From an uncultured bacterium (GTDB taxonomy: Bacteria; Patescibacteriota; Patescibacteriia; 2-12-FULL-60-25), in assembly GCA_937968025.1 (NCBI GenBank), contig CALBSL010000078.1:1-6447 (forward strand): 6,447 nucleotides of DNA, read 5' to 3'. How positions within the stretch are numbered: the stretch's first letter is position 1; each line of letters begins with the position of its first letter. Of the stretch, positions 1 to 4,808 are shown in pieces. A program made the translations under genes and the position numbers. The notes beneath the pieces are model-generated. The model was given only the letters and a program-made list of their open reading frames with translations, had not been told where the DNA came from and ran no database searches.

Positions 1-220
1 AAAGAGGGGGGATACTGAAGGGAGCGGGTGTGGGAATTCGGCCTATTCGGCTCTTGGAACGTGGAAGCGCGGCACTGTGGTGCCACGAACGATCGTTCCG
101 GCGACGTATACCCAGGGTTTCTGACGGCGACGCGGCATGCTGCTTCGTTCGTCTGAATGAAGGGTCGTCCCCTTGTGCACTGAGCCGAATGTCCCCATCC
201 GCCAACCGTCAAACCATGTA
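1..220. other. Left-edge region without a supported gene
   Basis: No protein here can be recognised. On the plus strand one frame is open from the window edge to a TAA at 219-221, directly at the following hairpin, but its translation is rich in Arg, Ser and Cys and does not look like a folded protein. Another frame reads from about 19 to a TGA at 154-156 and gives a more protein-like peptide (containing SGDVYPGFLTATRH). It could be the last part of a gene that begins before the window, with the terminator at 221-244 closing it. I could not choose between these, so no CDS is called. Confidence 0.3.
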
Positions 221-244
221 AAAACGAGCCAATCGGCTCGTTTT
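221..244. terminator. Bidirectional rho-independent terminator
   Basis: A perfect 10-bp inverted repeat (AAAACGAGCC, loop AATC, GGCTCGTTTT) is flanked by A's on the left and T's on the right. The GC core is followed by four T's on the plus strand and five on the minus strand, so it could stop transcription from either side. It separates the left-edge region from the kinase promoter. Confidence 0.75.
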
Positions 245-295
245 ACGATCCCTGACGTAGGAGCCGGATTGATTGCGTTAGGCGGGCTCTTCTTC

Positions 296-324
296 TTGAC
301 AAGATTGACGTTTTTCGGTTCAAT
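296..324 (+). promoter_or_regulatory. Predicted sigma-70-type promoter of the kinase gene
   Basis: A consensus -35 box TTGACA (296-301) is followed after 17 bp by TTCAAT (319-324), a four-of-six match to TATAAT. Transcription would start near 331 and leave a leader of roughly 50 nt before the kinase ATG at 379. It lies just after the 221-244 terminator, so the kinase is likely its own transcription unit. Confidence 0.5.
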
Positions 325-378
325 AGAGCATCGCCTTTACAACAAGGTCGCCCTTTCACCACAGCACAGGGGGTACGA

Positions 379-1824
379 ATGACGGTTCAAGCAGCGGATT
401 CACGATCGGATCCTCTCGAGGGGAGAATGCTTGCCAACGGCAAGTACCGGCTCGAGCGCAAGATCGGTCAGGGAGCGATGGGGTCGGTCTACCTCGCCAG
501 TCAGACGGGTGTGGAGCGGCACGTTGCCATCAAGTTTCTCACCCTCGCAGATGGGGGTGATCAGGCGCGAGCCCGTTTTCTCGAGGAGACTCGAACGACC
601 GGGGCAGTCAATCATCCCAACGTCATCACGGTGTTTGATTCGGGGGAGGAAACGTTCAACGAAGGTGCGCCTGACCAGCGAACCTACCCATACATGGTAA
701 TGGAGTATCTCGTTGGGCTTCCGCTCGATGAGTACATCTACCGGCGGGGGACGGTCCCCGTGATTCACGGCACTCAGTCTCACCGAGCCCTTCCAGCCGA
801 CGTCATCGTGAGGATCTTCACCCAGATCTGCGAAGGCATGGTGGCGATTGGCGCCAAGGGGATCGTCCATCGAGATCTGAAGCCCGAGAATATCTTCATC
901 TGTGAAGATGGGGGTGGTCTCCGGGTCAAGATTCTCGATCTGGGGATCGCTCGGATCACGGCGGACCCCTCATCTGCCGCCGGAGCGACCTTGATCACCC
1001 GCGACAAAACCATTGCCGGCGCAGTGATCGGGTCCGTTCATTGCATGGCGCCAGAGCAGTTTCGCTCAAGTTCTGTCGACACACGTGCCGACATGTATGC
1101 GCTGGCATGTATCCTCTACTGCCTTTGCATGGCGATCTGCCCCCACGAAGACGACCCCGACAACAACGGGAACCTGCTCTTCTGGGTGGGGGTTCATGGT
1201 GCGAGCAAGCGCCCTACGCCGGTGACCGATCGACGCACGGACCTTCCAAAGCGCTTCGATCGTATCATCGCGAGAGGGCTTGCTCCTCGACCCGATGATC
1301 GATTTCAGACGGCTTCGGAGTTCCTCCAGCCGTTCACGAATCCTCAGCTCATGAGTGACGAAGTGACGCCTCCGGAAGGACTGCGGCTCCACGAAGAGAC
1401 GATCCCTCCGCCGGCGCCTGTGCCGCGTCCACCTCGTTCATCGACCGTCTTTCGCGCCTCGATGTATGCGTCGCTGCTGTTCGTGTGTGCGGCGGTCATG
1501 ATTCTGCTCCTGAGCCGTCTGACCGGGATGGGGCGCGATCACGTGCCTCAGCCACGGCTGAACGTGGCCGTCACGCCGATCCCGGCGCCCCTGGGCTTTG
1601 GCGATGGGGGAGCGGCGCCGATCGACCGACCCACCACGACGGATCGTCCGGCGTATGGCCCGGATGTACCGCACCTTGTCACGACACCGTTTCACGACGG
1701 TGGGGTGATCCACATGGATGCCGATCGCCCCGATCGTCCGCGACGACCGGTCATTCGCCGCCGCCGATGTCCTCCGCCGGTCATCGTGAACGGCATCATC
1801 GTCAGCCCGCCCTGCGACCCCTAG
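379..1824 (+). CDS. Membrane-anchored serine/threonine protein kinase (PknB/Hanks type)
   Basis: This 481-aa protein should phosphorylate Ser/Thr residues on cytoplasmic partners in response to an outside or envelope signal. The kinase domain spans about residues 23-320. Visible motifs are the glycine-rich loop GQGAMGSV (30-37), VAIK with the ATP-anchoring Lys52, HRDLKPEN with catalytic Asp166, a metal-binding DLG (187-189) in place of DFG, APE (224-226) and the RPDDRF Arg in the C-lobe. A proline-rich linker (about 343-353) leads to one membrane helix at about 362-380, then a roughly 100-residue outer tail rich in Pro, Arg and repeated DRP triplets, with Cys464 and Cys479. No PASTA or other known sensor repeat is visible. 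The start is supported by an AGGGGG ribosome site a few bases upstream. It has its own promoter and terminator, and no phosphatase or FHA partner is nearby. The kinase assignment is firm; the signal and targets are unknown. Confidence 0.95.
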   Translation: MTVQAADSRSDPLEGRMLANGKYRLERKIGQGAMGSVYLASQTGVERHVAIKFLTLADGGDQARARFLEETRTTGAVNHPNVITVFDSGEETFNEGAPDQRTYPYMVMEYLVGLPLDEYIYRRGTVPVIHGTQSHRALPADVIVRIFTQICEGMVAIGAKGIVHRDLKPENIFICEDGGGLRVKILDLGIARITADPSSAAGATLITRDKTIAGAVIGSVHCMAPEQFRSSSVDTRADMYALACILYCLCMAICPHEDDPDNNGNLLFWVGVHGASKRPTPVTDRRTDLPKRFDRIIARGLAPRPDDRFQTASEFLQPFTNPQLMSDEVTPPEGLRLHEETIPPPAPVPRPPRSSTVFRASMYASLLFVCAAVMILLLSRLTGMGRDHVPQPRLNVAVTPIPAPLGFGDGGAAPIDRPTTTDRPAYGPDVPHLVTTPFHDGGVIHMDADRPDRPRRPVIRRRRCPPPVIVNGIIVSPPCDP

Positions 1825-1848
1825 CCCCGAAGAAATTCGGGGTTTTTT
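1825..1848 (+). terminator. Rho-independent terminator of the kinase gene
   Basis: The hairpin CCCCGAA, loop GAAA, TTCGGGG is followed by six T's (1843-1848). It begins directly after the kinase TAG stop codon and shows the standard GC-rich stem with a stable GNRA-like loop. Confidence 0.93.
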
Positions 1849-1868
1849 CTTTGGTTTGATCGCTGGAC

Positions 1869-1897
1869 TTGCCAAAAGTCCTCAGGTTTCGTACACT
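1869..1897 (+). promoter_or_regulatory. Predicted promoter of tRNA-Phe
   Basis: TTGCCA (1869-1874) and TACACT (1892-1897) are separated by exactly 17 bp, five-of-six and four-of-six matches to the sigma-70 consensus. The predicted start lies about 5 nt before the mature tRNA 5' end at 1909, which would give a very short 5' leader for RNase P to remove. Confidence 0.6.
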
Positions 1898-1908
1898 CAT
1901 GCCCGTTC

Positions 1909-1983
1909 GCCGAAGTAGCTCAGTGGTAGAGCGAAGGACTGAAAATCCTTGCGTCGCCAGTTCAATCCTGGCCTTCGGCACCA
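1909..1983 (+). tRNA. trnF: tRNA-Phe (anticodon GAA)
   Basis: A complete cloverleaf can be drawn: acceptor GCCGAAG/CTTCGGC, D-arm with AGCTCAGTGGTAGAGC, anticodon stem AAGGA/TCCTT around loop CTGAAAA with anticodon GAA at 1941-1943, and a T-loop containing GTTCAATCC. The discriminator is A (1980) and the CCA end is encoded (1981-1983). No intron is present. The gene decodes UUC/UUU and sits between its own promoter and a terminator, so it is transcribed alone. Confidence 0.97.
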
Positions 1984-2020
1984 CAAAAAACATCCCGATA
2001 CCTGTCGGGATGTTTTTGTG
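1981..2020. terminator. Bidirectional terminator shared by tRNA-Phe and the Fur-family gene
   Basis: A GC core CATCCCGA (1991-1998), loop TACCTG, TCGGGATG (2005-2012) is flanked by A's (1985-1990) and T's (2013-2017), and outer CCAC/GTGG bases extend the palindrome. Because of the flanking A and T tracts it works on both strands. It ends tRNA-Phe on the plus strand and the convergent minus-strand Fur-family gene whose stop is at 2031. The left arm begins in the CCA of the tRNA. Confidence 0.9.
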
Positions 2021-2030
2021 GACGGTGGAG

Positions 2031-2435
2031 CTATTTCGCGCACCGTTTACACACGCCAAACACCTCAAAACTATGATCCGTGATGGTGGAGAAGGAGGTT
2101 GCCGCCGACGTGATGGCGCTCTCGAGCTGTTTCATGGCGCAGAGGTCGATATCCTGTGTCTTTCCACAGCACGTGCAGACCACATGGTGATGATCGTGCT
2201 CATCGCGAAGTTCATAGCGAGTGCCTCCGCCAAGGTGGACGGGACGAACAAGATTTTTCTCGATGAATTGCTCAAGCGAGCGATACACCGTGACGCGATC
2301 AGTGGCAGGTGGGAGTTGTTTGAGCAGTTCTTGCAGCGATTGTGGACGACGAGCTGCTCGCAGAACGGCTAACAACGCCACACGACCTGGTGTGCACCGG
2401 AGCCCTTGTTCATGCAGGATTTGTGCCCAGTTCAT
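2031..2435 (-). CDS. Fur-family metal-responsive transcriptional regulator
   Basis: This 134-aa protein has the normal length and plan of Fur/Zur/PerR repressors. An N-terminal winged helix (about 1-75) carries the recognition helix TDRVTVYRSLEQF (45-57), and a C-terminal dimer and metal domain follows. The structural zinc site has two CxxC pairs, Cys87/Cys90 and Cys129/Cys132. The HDHHH cluster (80-84) and His121 are placed like the regulatory metal ligands of the family. It would dimerise and bind DNA when loaded with a metal. Whether it senses iron, zinc, manganese or peroxide cannot be told from the sequence. The ATG at 2433-2435 has no Shine-Dalgarno sequence, and a -10-like box ends only 6 nt before it, so the mRNA may be leaderless. 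It diverges from the unknown gene at 2513, and a 19-bp palindrome lies between them, its most likely operator. Confidence 0.93.
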   Translation of the reverse strand: MNWAQILHEQGLRCTPGRVALLAVLRAARRPQSLQELLKQLPPATDRVTVYRSLEQFIEKNLVRPVHLGGGTRYELRDEHDHHHVVCTCCGKTQDIDLCAMKQLESAITSAATSFSTITDHSFEVFGVCKRCAK

Positions 2436-2441
2436 AGAGAA

Positions 2442-2470
2442 ATGCTAGCAGGAATCCGGCTCCTTGACAA
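2442..2470 (-). promoter_or_regulatory. Predicted promoter of the Fur-family gene
   Basis: On the minus strand, TTGTCA (2470-2465) and TAGCAT (2447-2442) are separated by 17 bp. The -10 box is followed by TTCTCT and then the ATG, so transcription should start at or close to the start codon. The -35 box overlaps the -35 box of the rightward promoter on the opposite strand, so the two polymerases would compete. Confidence 0.5.
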
Positions 2471-2493
2471 ATGCAACACTGTTGCGTTAGAGT
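2464..2493 (+). promoter_or_regulatory. Predicted promoter of the unknown gene at 2513
   Basis: A consensus TTGACA (2464-2469) is followed after 18 bp by TAGAGT (2488-2493), a four-of-six match to TATAAT. The predicted start is near 2500, just ahead of the GGAGG ribosome site at 2502-2506. The spacer is almost fully occupied by a palindrome, a typical arrangement for repression by a dimeric regulator. Confidence 0.5.
2470..2488. promoter_or_regulatory. 19-bp palindromic operator, likely Fur-family box
   Basis: The core GCAACA-C-TGTTGC (2473-2485) is a perfect inverted repeat around a single central base. The symmetry extends to AATGCAACA/TGTTGCGTT with one mismatch per arm, for 19 bp in total, the usual size of a Fur-family box. 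It fills the spacer of the rightward promoter and abuts the -35 box of the leftward one. The binding protein is inferred to be the adjacent Fur-family regulator; this is not shown by the sequence. Confidence 0.6.
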
Positions 2494-2512
2494 GGAGAAA
2501 CGGAGGTGTCTC

Positions 2513-3214
2513 ATGTGCGGTTCAGTGTTCACTCAGTGGAGTCGTCCGGTTCAAGACGCTGATTTCGACCTTCTCGAACAGTCGGTGGCGGGGGAGGATC
2601 GAGCGATCGAGCTGGTCCATGCTCTTCGCCAAGCCTTCTCAGGGCCTGGAATGCGTCCGACGGTGTTCATCATCGCCCTCGTGCTCGAGTCGTTCCGGTC
2701 TGTCGGGCAGCCGTTCGTGGAGGGGTTTCCCAAGATGGTTCGCTTCGGCTTCAGTACCTATACCTACGTTGAAGACCGTGTCTTGGCGCGGTACCAGACG
2801 GACTTTCAGGCGGCGGTTCACGACCAGATGCCCGAGTTCCTCATGAGTGCCCAGACCGTTCATCGCATGAACAGCGCCCTCGGCCGGTTCGGCTTCGCCG
2901 TCATGACCGACCATTGCTGTGGCGAGATCTTTCTGCCCAAAGAGGACGTCGCCGCGTTTCTCGAATCGCCGCTCTTCGCTCAGCGTGAAGCGGCACGTCA
3001 GCGGGCAACAGAGCAGGGGATGCGCTTCAACCGCGTCCGTAGCACCGCCCAGATACCGTTCACGGGCAGCGACCTCGGCTCCGCCGAGCGTGATCTCCAC
3101 GCCCGCCTCGAGCGGCGGATGGTTCATCTCTGTGGTCCTATCGTCAGGGCGCATGAGCCGCTGAACACGTTGGTCCCCACGGTGCCCGCAGAACGTCGTC
3201 AGGCGGCGGCCTGA
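2513..3214 (+). CDS. Unknown 233-aa protein, probably controlled by the adjacent Fur-family regulator
   Basis: I do not recognise this family. The start at ATG 2513 is chosen because a GGAGG site (2502-2506) sits six bases upstream. The longer frame from ATG 2471 would begin inside the promoter and operator. The protein starts MCGSVF, so Cys2 would be exposed if the initiator Met is removed. It is soluble, with no signal peptide or clear membrane helix. A DHCCGE motif near the middle (about residues 152-157) and a late HLCG offer possible metal ligands. The C-terminal half is Arg/Glu-rich and probably helical, with a tail ending in alanines. Codons are strongly G/C at third positions, supporting a real coding gene. 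Divergence from the Fur-family gene and the palindrome in its promoter suggest expression under metal limitation or oxidative stress. It ends at its own terminator. Confidence 0.8.
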   Translation: MCGSVFTQWSRPVQDADFDLLEQSVAGEDRAIELVHALRQAFSGPGMRPTVFIIALVLESFRSVGQPFVEGFPKMVRFGFSTYTYVEDRVLARYQTDFQAAVHDQMPEFLMSAQTVHRMNSALGRFGFAVMTDHCCGEIFLPKEDVAAFLESPLFAQREAARQRATEQGMRFNRVRSTAQIPFTGSDLGSAERDLHARLERRMVHLCGPIVRAHEPLNTLVPTVPAERRQAAA

Positions 3215-3219
3215 CTCTC

Positions 3220-3255
3220 ACCTCGATGGCACGCGTGTCGTCGAGGTATTTTCTT
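3220..3255 (+). terminator. Terminator after the unknown gene
   Basis: A continuous 12-bp stem (ACCTCGATGGCA, loop CGCG, TGTCGTCGAGGT; two G-U pairs) at 3220-3247 is followed by ATTTTCTT. It begins 5 nt after the TGA at 3212-3214. The U-tract is interrupted, so strength may be moderate. It separates this gene from the ATPase that starts at 3270. Confidence 0.75.
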
Positions 3256-3269
3256 ACATTCTCTTCTCT

Positions 3270-4109
3270 ATGATTATTGGCTGCATGGGTAAAGGTGGCA
3301 GTGGAAAATCCACGGTAGCAACGGGGTTGGTTCGAGCTGCGCAAGTACAGAACCGCACCACTCTCGCCATCGATGCAGACCATAACATGGACTTGTTATT
3401 CAATCTTGTTGGCGATGCGGGGAATTTTCCATTCCTGGGGTCGCATCGCGACGCTATTCGATCTACGGCACAGTTGGCGCCGAATGAAACCTATAAGCAG
3501 CGTTTTCTGCGTGGCGGTGCTTTCCCGGTATTTTCCCTTGAACCGGCGGATTTTGTGACGGAAGCTGTCACGCGGGAAATAGCGCCCGGTCTTCGGCTGA
3601 TGGCAGCAGGACCACATACGGACGAAGTAAAGCAGGGCCACGCATGCAGTCACGTACTCGCTTCTCCGCTGAAGTGGTACCTTCCAAATCTCCAGGACAC
3701 GCCAGAACAGGCAGTCATTATTGATTCAACGGCGGGCATGGACATGGTGGGAAGCGGGATTGGTGTCGGCATGGATCTGGTGTACATCGTGGCAGAACCA
3801 ACGATCCACTCCACGAAAACCGCGAAACAGATTGCGGAAGGACTGAACTGGTTTCAGGTTCCGCACGTATTTGTCGTGAATAAAGTTCAGCGACCCGAGC
3901 AGGTTGATCAGGCAGCAGAGTGGCTGGGTGAGGCACCGATGTTTGTGCTCTCGTTCGCCGCAGATACGCAAGAGAACGAAACGATTTTTGGGGAAATGAT
4001 TCGCTATGCTGAAGCATTTGCGCGCGCATCAGGAGGGGCGGCCGTGCGCCGAGCACGTGCGGATCAGGGGGTTGAGGATGGGGTTGACCAAGGGGCAAAA
4101 CAGGGGTAG
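3270..4109 (+). CDS. CooC/MinD-like deviant Walker P-loop ATPase
   Basis: This 279-aa cytoplasmic protein belongs to the SIMIBI class of ATPases that dimerise on ATP, with closest overall resemblance to CooC-type nickel-insertion or maturation ATPases. Visible motifs are the deviant Walker A GKGGSGKST with signature Lys8 (7-15), switch I IDADHN (34-39), Walker B VIIDSTAG (149-156) and the base-recognition NK at 204-205. CooC proteins usually carry a CxC metal site before Walker B. Here the matching stretch reads HACSH (124-128), with one Cys and two His. No CO dehydrogenase, hydrogenase or urease gene is in the window, so the client is unknown, and a ParA/MinD-like positioning role cannot be excluded. 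The C-terminal about 20 residues are a polar Gly/Asp/Gln tail. No Shine-Dalgarno is seen; TACATT lies 9 nt before the ATG. Third-position base use is clearly more A/T than in the gene upstream. It is followed after 22 bp by a small gene, probably co-transcribed. Confidence 0.87.
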   Translation: MIIGCMGKGGSGKSTVATGLVRAAQVQNRTTLAIDADHNMDLLFNLVGDAGNFPFLGSHRDAIRSTAQLAPNETYKQRFLRGGAFPVFSLEPADFVTEAVTREIAPGLRLMAAGPHTDEVKQGHACSHVLASPLKWYLPNLQDTPEQAVIIDSTAGMDMVGSGIGVGMDLVYIVAEPTIHSTKTAKQIAEGLNWFQVPHVFVVNKVQRPEQVDQAAEWLGEAPMFVLSFAADTQENETIFGEMIRYAEAFARASGGAAVRRARADQGVEDGVDQGAKQG

Positions 4110-4131
4110 ATTACGGCCTCGGAGGTGAGCC

Positions 4132-4482
4132 ATGGATGTCGTGATCGGTGAAGGTGGAATTCGCTTTTGGGGAGAAATGTGTGATGGAGCTCGTCGCTAT
4201 TGCCTCGGGTCCAACGCCGGAATGACAGCGTCCTTCCGGCGTGAAGACCTGGTGCACTTGCGTGAACATGCGTCCCCATTTGACCGCATTGCGGAGACGG
4301 ACGCCGTCTATGACGGCCCCAGGTTTTCGGCGAAGCGCACCACCGACGACTCGGGAAACATCGGCGTGCGTCTGAGCTGGTCTGATGAGAGTGGCGAGCG
4401 CAGCTTGTTTTTCCAAGGAGCGGAGTGGAATCTGTTTCTGCTGATGCTCGATTCTGTCTGCGCGAGCGAACGTGCGGCGTAA
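4132..4482 (+). CDS. Small unknown protein, second gene of the ATPase unit
   Basis: I do not recognise this 116-aa protein. It has a strong ribosome site GGAGGTGA (4121-4128) directly ahead of the ATG, starts 22 bp after the ATPase stop, and is closed by a good terminator, all of which support a real gene in the same operon. It is soluble and looks beta-rich, with many aromatic and Gly residues (IRFWGE, RLSWSDESG, SLFFQG), two spaced cysteines near the N-terminus (Cys17, Cys24) and one near the C-terminal end. A role as a partner or client of the ATPase is inferred from position only. Confidence 0.75.
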   Translation: MDVVIGEGGIRFWGEMCDGARRYCLGSNAGMTASFRREDLVHLREHASPFDRIAETDAVYDGPRFSAKRTTDDSGNIGVRLSWSDESGERSLFFQGAEWNLFLLMLDSVCASERAA

Positions 4483-4489
4483 GGTCCTG

Positions 4490-4514
4490 TCCCGACGAGA
4501 TGTCGGGATTTTTT
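4490..4514 (+). terminator. Rho-independent terminator after the small gene
   Basis: TCCCGAC (4490-4496), loop GAGAT, GTCGGGA (4502-4508) is followed by six T's (4509-4514). It lies 8 nt after the TAA at 4480-4482 and ends the ATPase operon. Confidence 0.93.
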
Positions 4515-4523
4515 ATTGGTTGC

Positions 4524-4545
4524 ATGGAGCGGGTAGGGGGAATCG
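4524..4545. repeat. 22-bp direct repeat, copy 1 (detached tRNA-Gly 3' end)
   Basis: This stretch is identical to 4674-4695, exactly 150 bp away, and one more mismatch-containing triplet (TGC versus TGT) extends the match to the left. Read on the minus strand it equals the tRNA-Gly 3' end: part of the T-loop, the 3' side of the T-stem and acceptor stem, the discriminator and the CCA. No tRNA body adjoins it, so it is a detached copy. Confidence 0.92.
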
Positions 4546-4633
4546 CCTCGCTATCCGCTCGGACCGGGGTGCGCATGGATATACTCGCACAGCGAGTTCG
4601 ATGCGCACCCGTTCAATTCCCTCTACCTGCTCT
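4526..4633 (+). ncRNA. Candidate structured RNA or palindromic element beside tRNA-Gly
   Basis: Arms GGAGCGGGTAGGGGGAAT (4526-4543) and ATTCCCTCTACCTGCTCT (4616-4633) form 18 consecutive pairs as plus-strand RNA, including G-U at 4526/4633, 4531/4628 and 4537/4622. On the minus strand these become A-C mismatches, so plus-strand RNA is the better reading. Inside, GGGTGCGCAT (4567-4576) pairs perfectly with ATGCGCACCC (4601-4610), and CTCGC (4584-4588) pairs with GCGAG (4592-4596). A 23-nt stretch (4544-4566) lies on the 5' side only. It does not match the tRNA, 4.5S, 6S, tmRNA or RNase P patterns I know. I see no clear promoter directly upstream; the terminator-like hairpin at 4640-4676 follows it. 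It could also be a small non-autonomous mobile element with imperfect inverted ends. The structure is plain; the function is unknown. Confidence 0.5.
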
Positions 4634-4639
4634 GGCTTA

Positions 4640-4676
4640 CATACAAAAACACGAGGATGACTCGTGTTTTTGTATG
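4640..4676. terminator. Bidirectional terminator of tRNA-Gly
   Basis: A perfect 16-bp inverted repeat, CATACAAAAACACGAG (4640-4655), loop GATGA, CTCGTGTTTTTGTATG (4661-4676), has its GC core inside and A5/T5 tracts outside, so it can stop transcription both ways. On the minus strand it follows tRNA-Gly directly and takes in the last two bases of the encoded CCA. On the plus strand it would end any RNA made from 4526-4633. Confidence 0.9.
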
Positions 4677-4695
4677 GAGCGGGTAGGGGGAATCG
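4674..4695. repeat. 22-bp direct repeat, copy 2 (inside tRNA-Gly)
   Basis: This copy is the genuine 3' end of the tRNA-Gly gene, from the T-loop through the CCA. With the detached copy at 4524-4545 it bounds a 150-bp unit that holds the palindromic element and the bidirectional terminator. Confidence 0.92.
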
Positions 4696-4749
4696 AACCC
4701 CCCTCTCCAACTTGGAAGGCTGGAGTAATAGCCACTATACGATACCCGC
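4675..4749 (-). tRNA. trnG: tRNA-Gly (anticodon UCC)
   Basis: The minus strand gives a full cloverleaf: acceptor GCGGGTA/TACCCGC, D-arm with GTATAGTGGCTATTAC, anticodon stem CCAGC/GTTGG around CTTCCAA with anticodon TCC at 4716-4714, and T-arm GGGGG/CCCCC around TTCGATT. Discriminator T (4678), the usual base in bacterial tRNA-Gly, is followed by an encoded CCA (4677-4675). It closely resembles the Escherichia coli tRNA-Gly(UCC) and reads GGA/GGG codons. It is flanked by its own promoter and a strong hairpin. Confidence 0.97.
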
Positions 4750-4765
4750 AATCGGTTGTGCGGGC

Positions 4766-4794
4766 ATCCTAGCAGGGGACCAAAAAGAGTTCAA
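4766..4794 (-). promoter_or_regulatory. Predicted promoter of tRNA-Gly
   Basis: On the minus strand TTGAAC (4794-4789) and TAGGAT (4771-4766) are separated by 17 bp, each matching four of six consensus bases. Transcription would start about 10 nt before the mature tRNA 5' end at 4749. The -35 box overlaps the possible terminator hairpin just beyond the rlmI stop. Confidence 0.45.
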
Positions 4795-4808
4795 GGCTAG
4801 CCTTCAAC
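4782..4808 (-). terminator. Possible weak terminator overlapping the rlmI stop codon
   Basis: The minus strand has GTTGAAGG, loop CTAG, CCTTGAAC with one G-G mismatch, followed by TCTTTTT (T's at 4786-4782). The loop contains the TAG stop of rlmI. The stem is short and AT-rich, and the same bases form part of the tRNA-Gly promoter, so read-through of rlmI into tRNA-Gly is possible. Confidence 0.35.

Noticed and set aside
173..382. A 69-codon plus-strand frame overlapping the kinase start by four bases
   Set aside because: It runs through the terminator at 221-244 and the kinase promoter at 296-324, and its composition is not protein-like.
408..420. Adjacent BamHI and XhoI sites suggesting a cloning junction
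   Set aside because: They lie inside a continuous kinase reading frame and GATC-rich words are common throughout the window, so chance is the simplest reading.
400..1392. Long minus-strand frames opposite the kinase
   Set aside because: They are shadows of the strong G/C third-position bias of the kinase gene and have no ribosome sites or recognisable domains.
2471..2512. An upstream ATG extending the unknown protein by 14 residues
   Set aside because: This ATG lies within the operator and promoter spacer and has no ribosome site, while the ATG at 2513 has GGAGG at good spacing.
4524..4545. Resemblance to a retroviral primer binding site (TGG plus a complement of a tRNA 3' end)
   Set aside because: No reverse transcriptase or long terminal repeats are present, and duplication of a tRNA 3' end explains the match better.
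4526..4633. Integron attC site or retron msr-msd
   Set aside because: The core RYYYAAC/GTTRRRY boxes of attC are missing, and there is no integron integrase or reverse transcriptase in the window.
4526..4749. A second, intron-containing or degenerate tRNA in the palindromic element
   Set aside because: No anticodon arm or T-arm with a paired stem could be placed on either strand; only the 3'-end copy matches a tRNA.
4425..4772. A frame encoding a peptide with two MERVGGI segments, resembling database proteins
   Set aside because: The repeated peptide is simply the 22-bp tRNA-Gly direct repeat read in antisense; such proteins are known false calls over tRNA genes.
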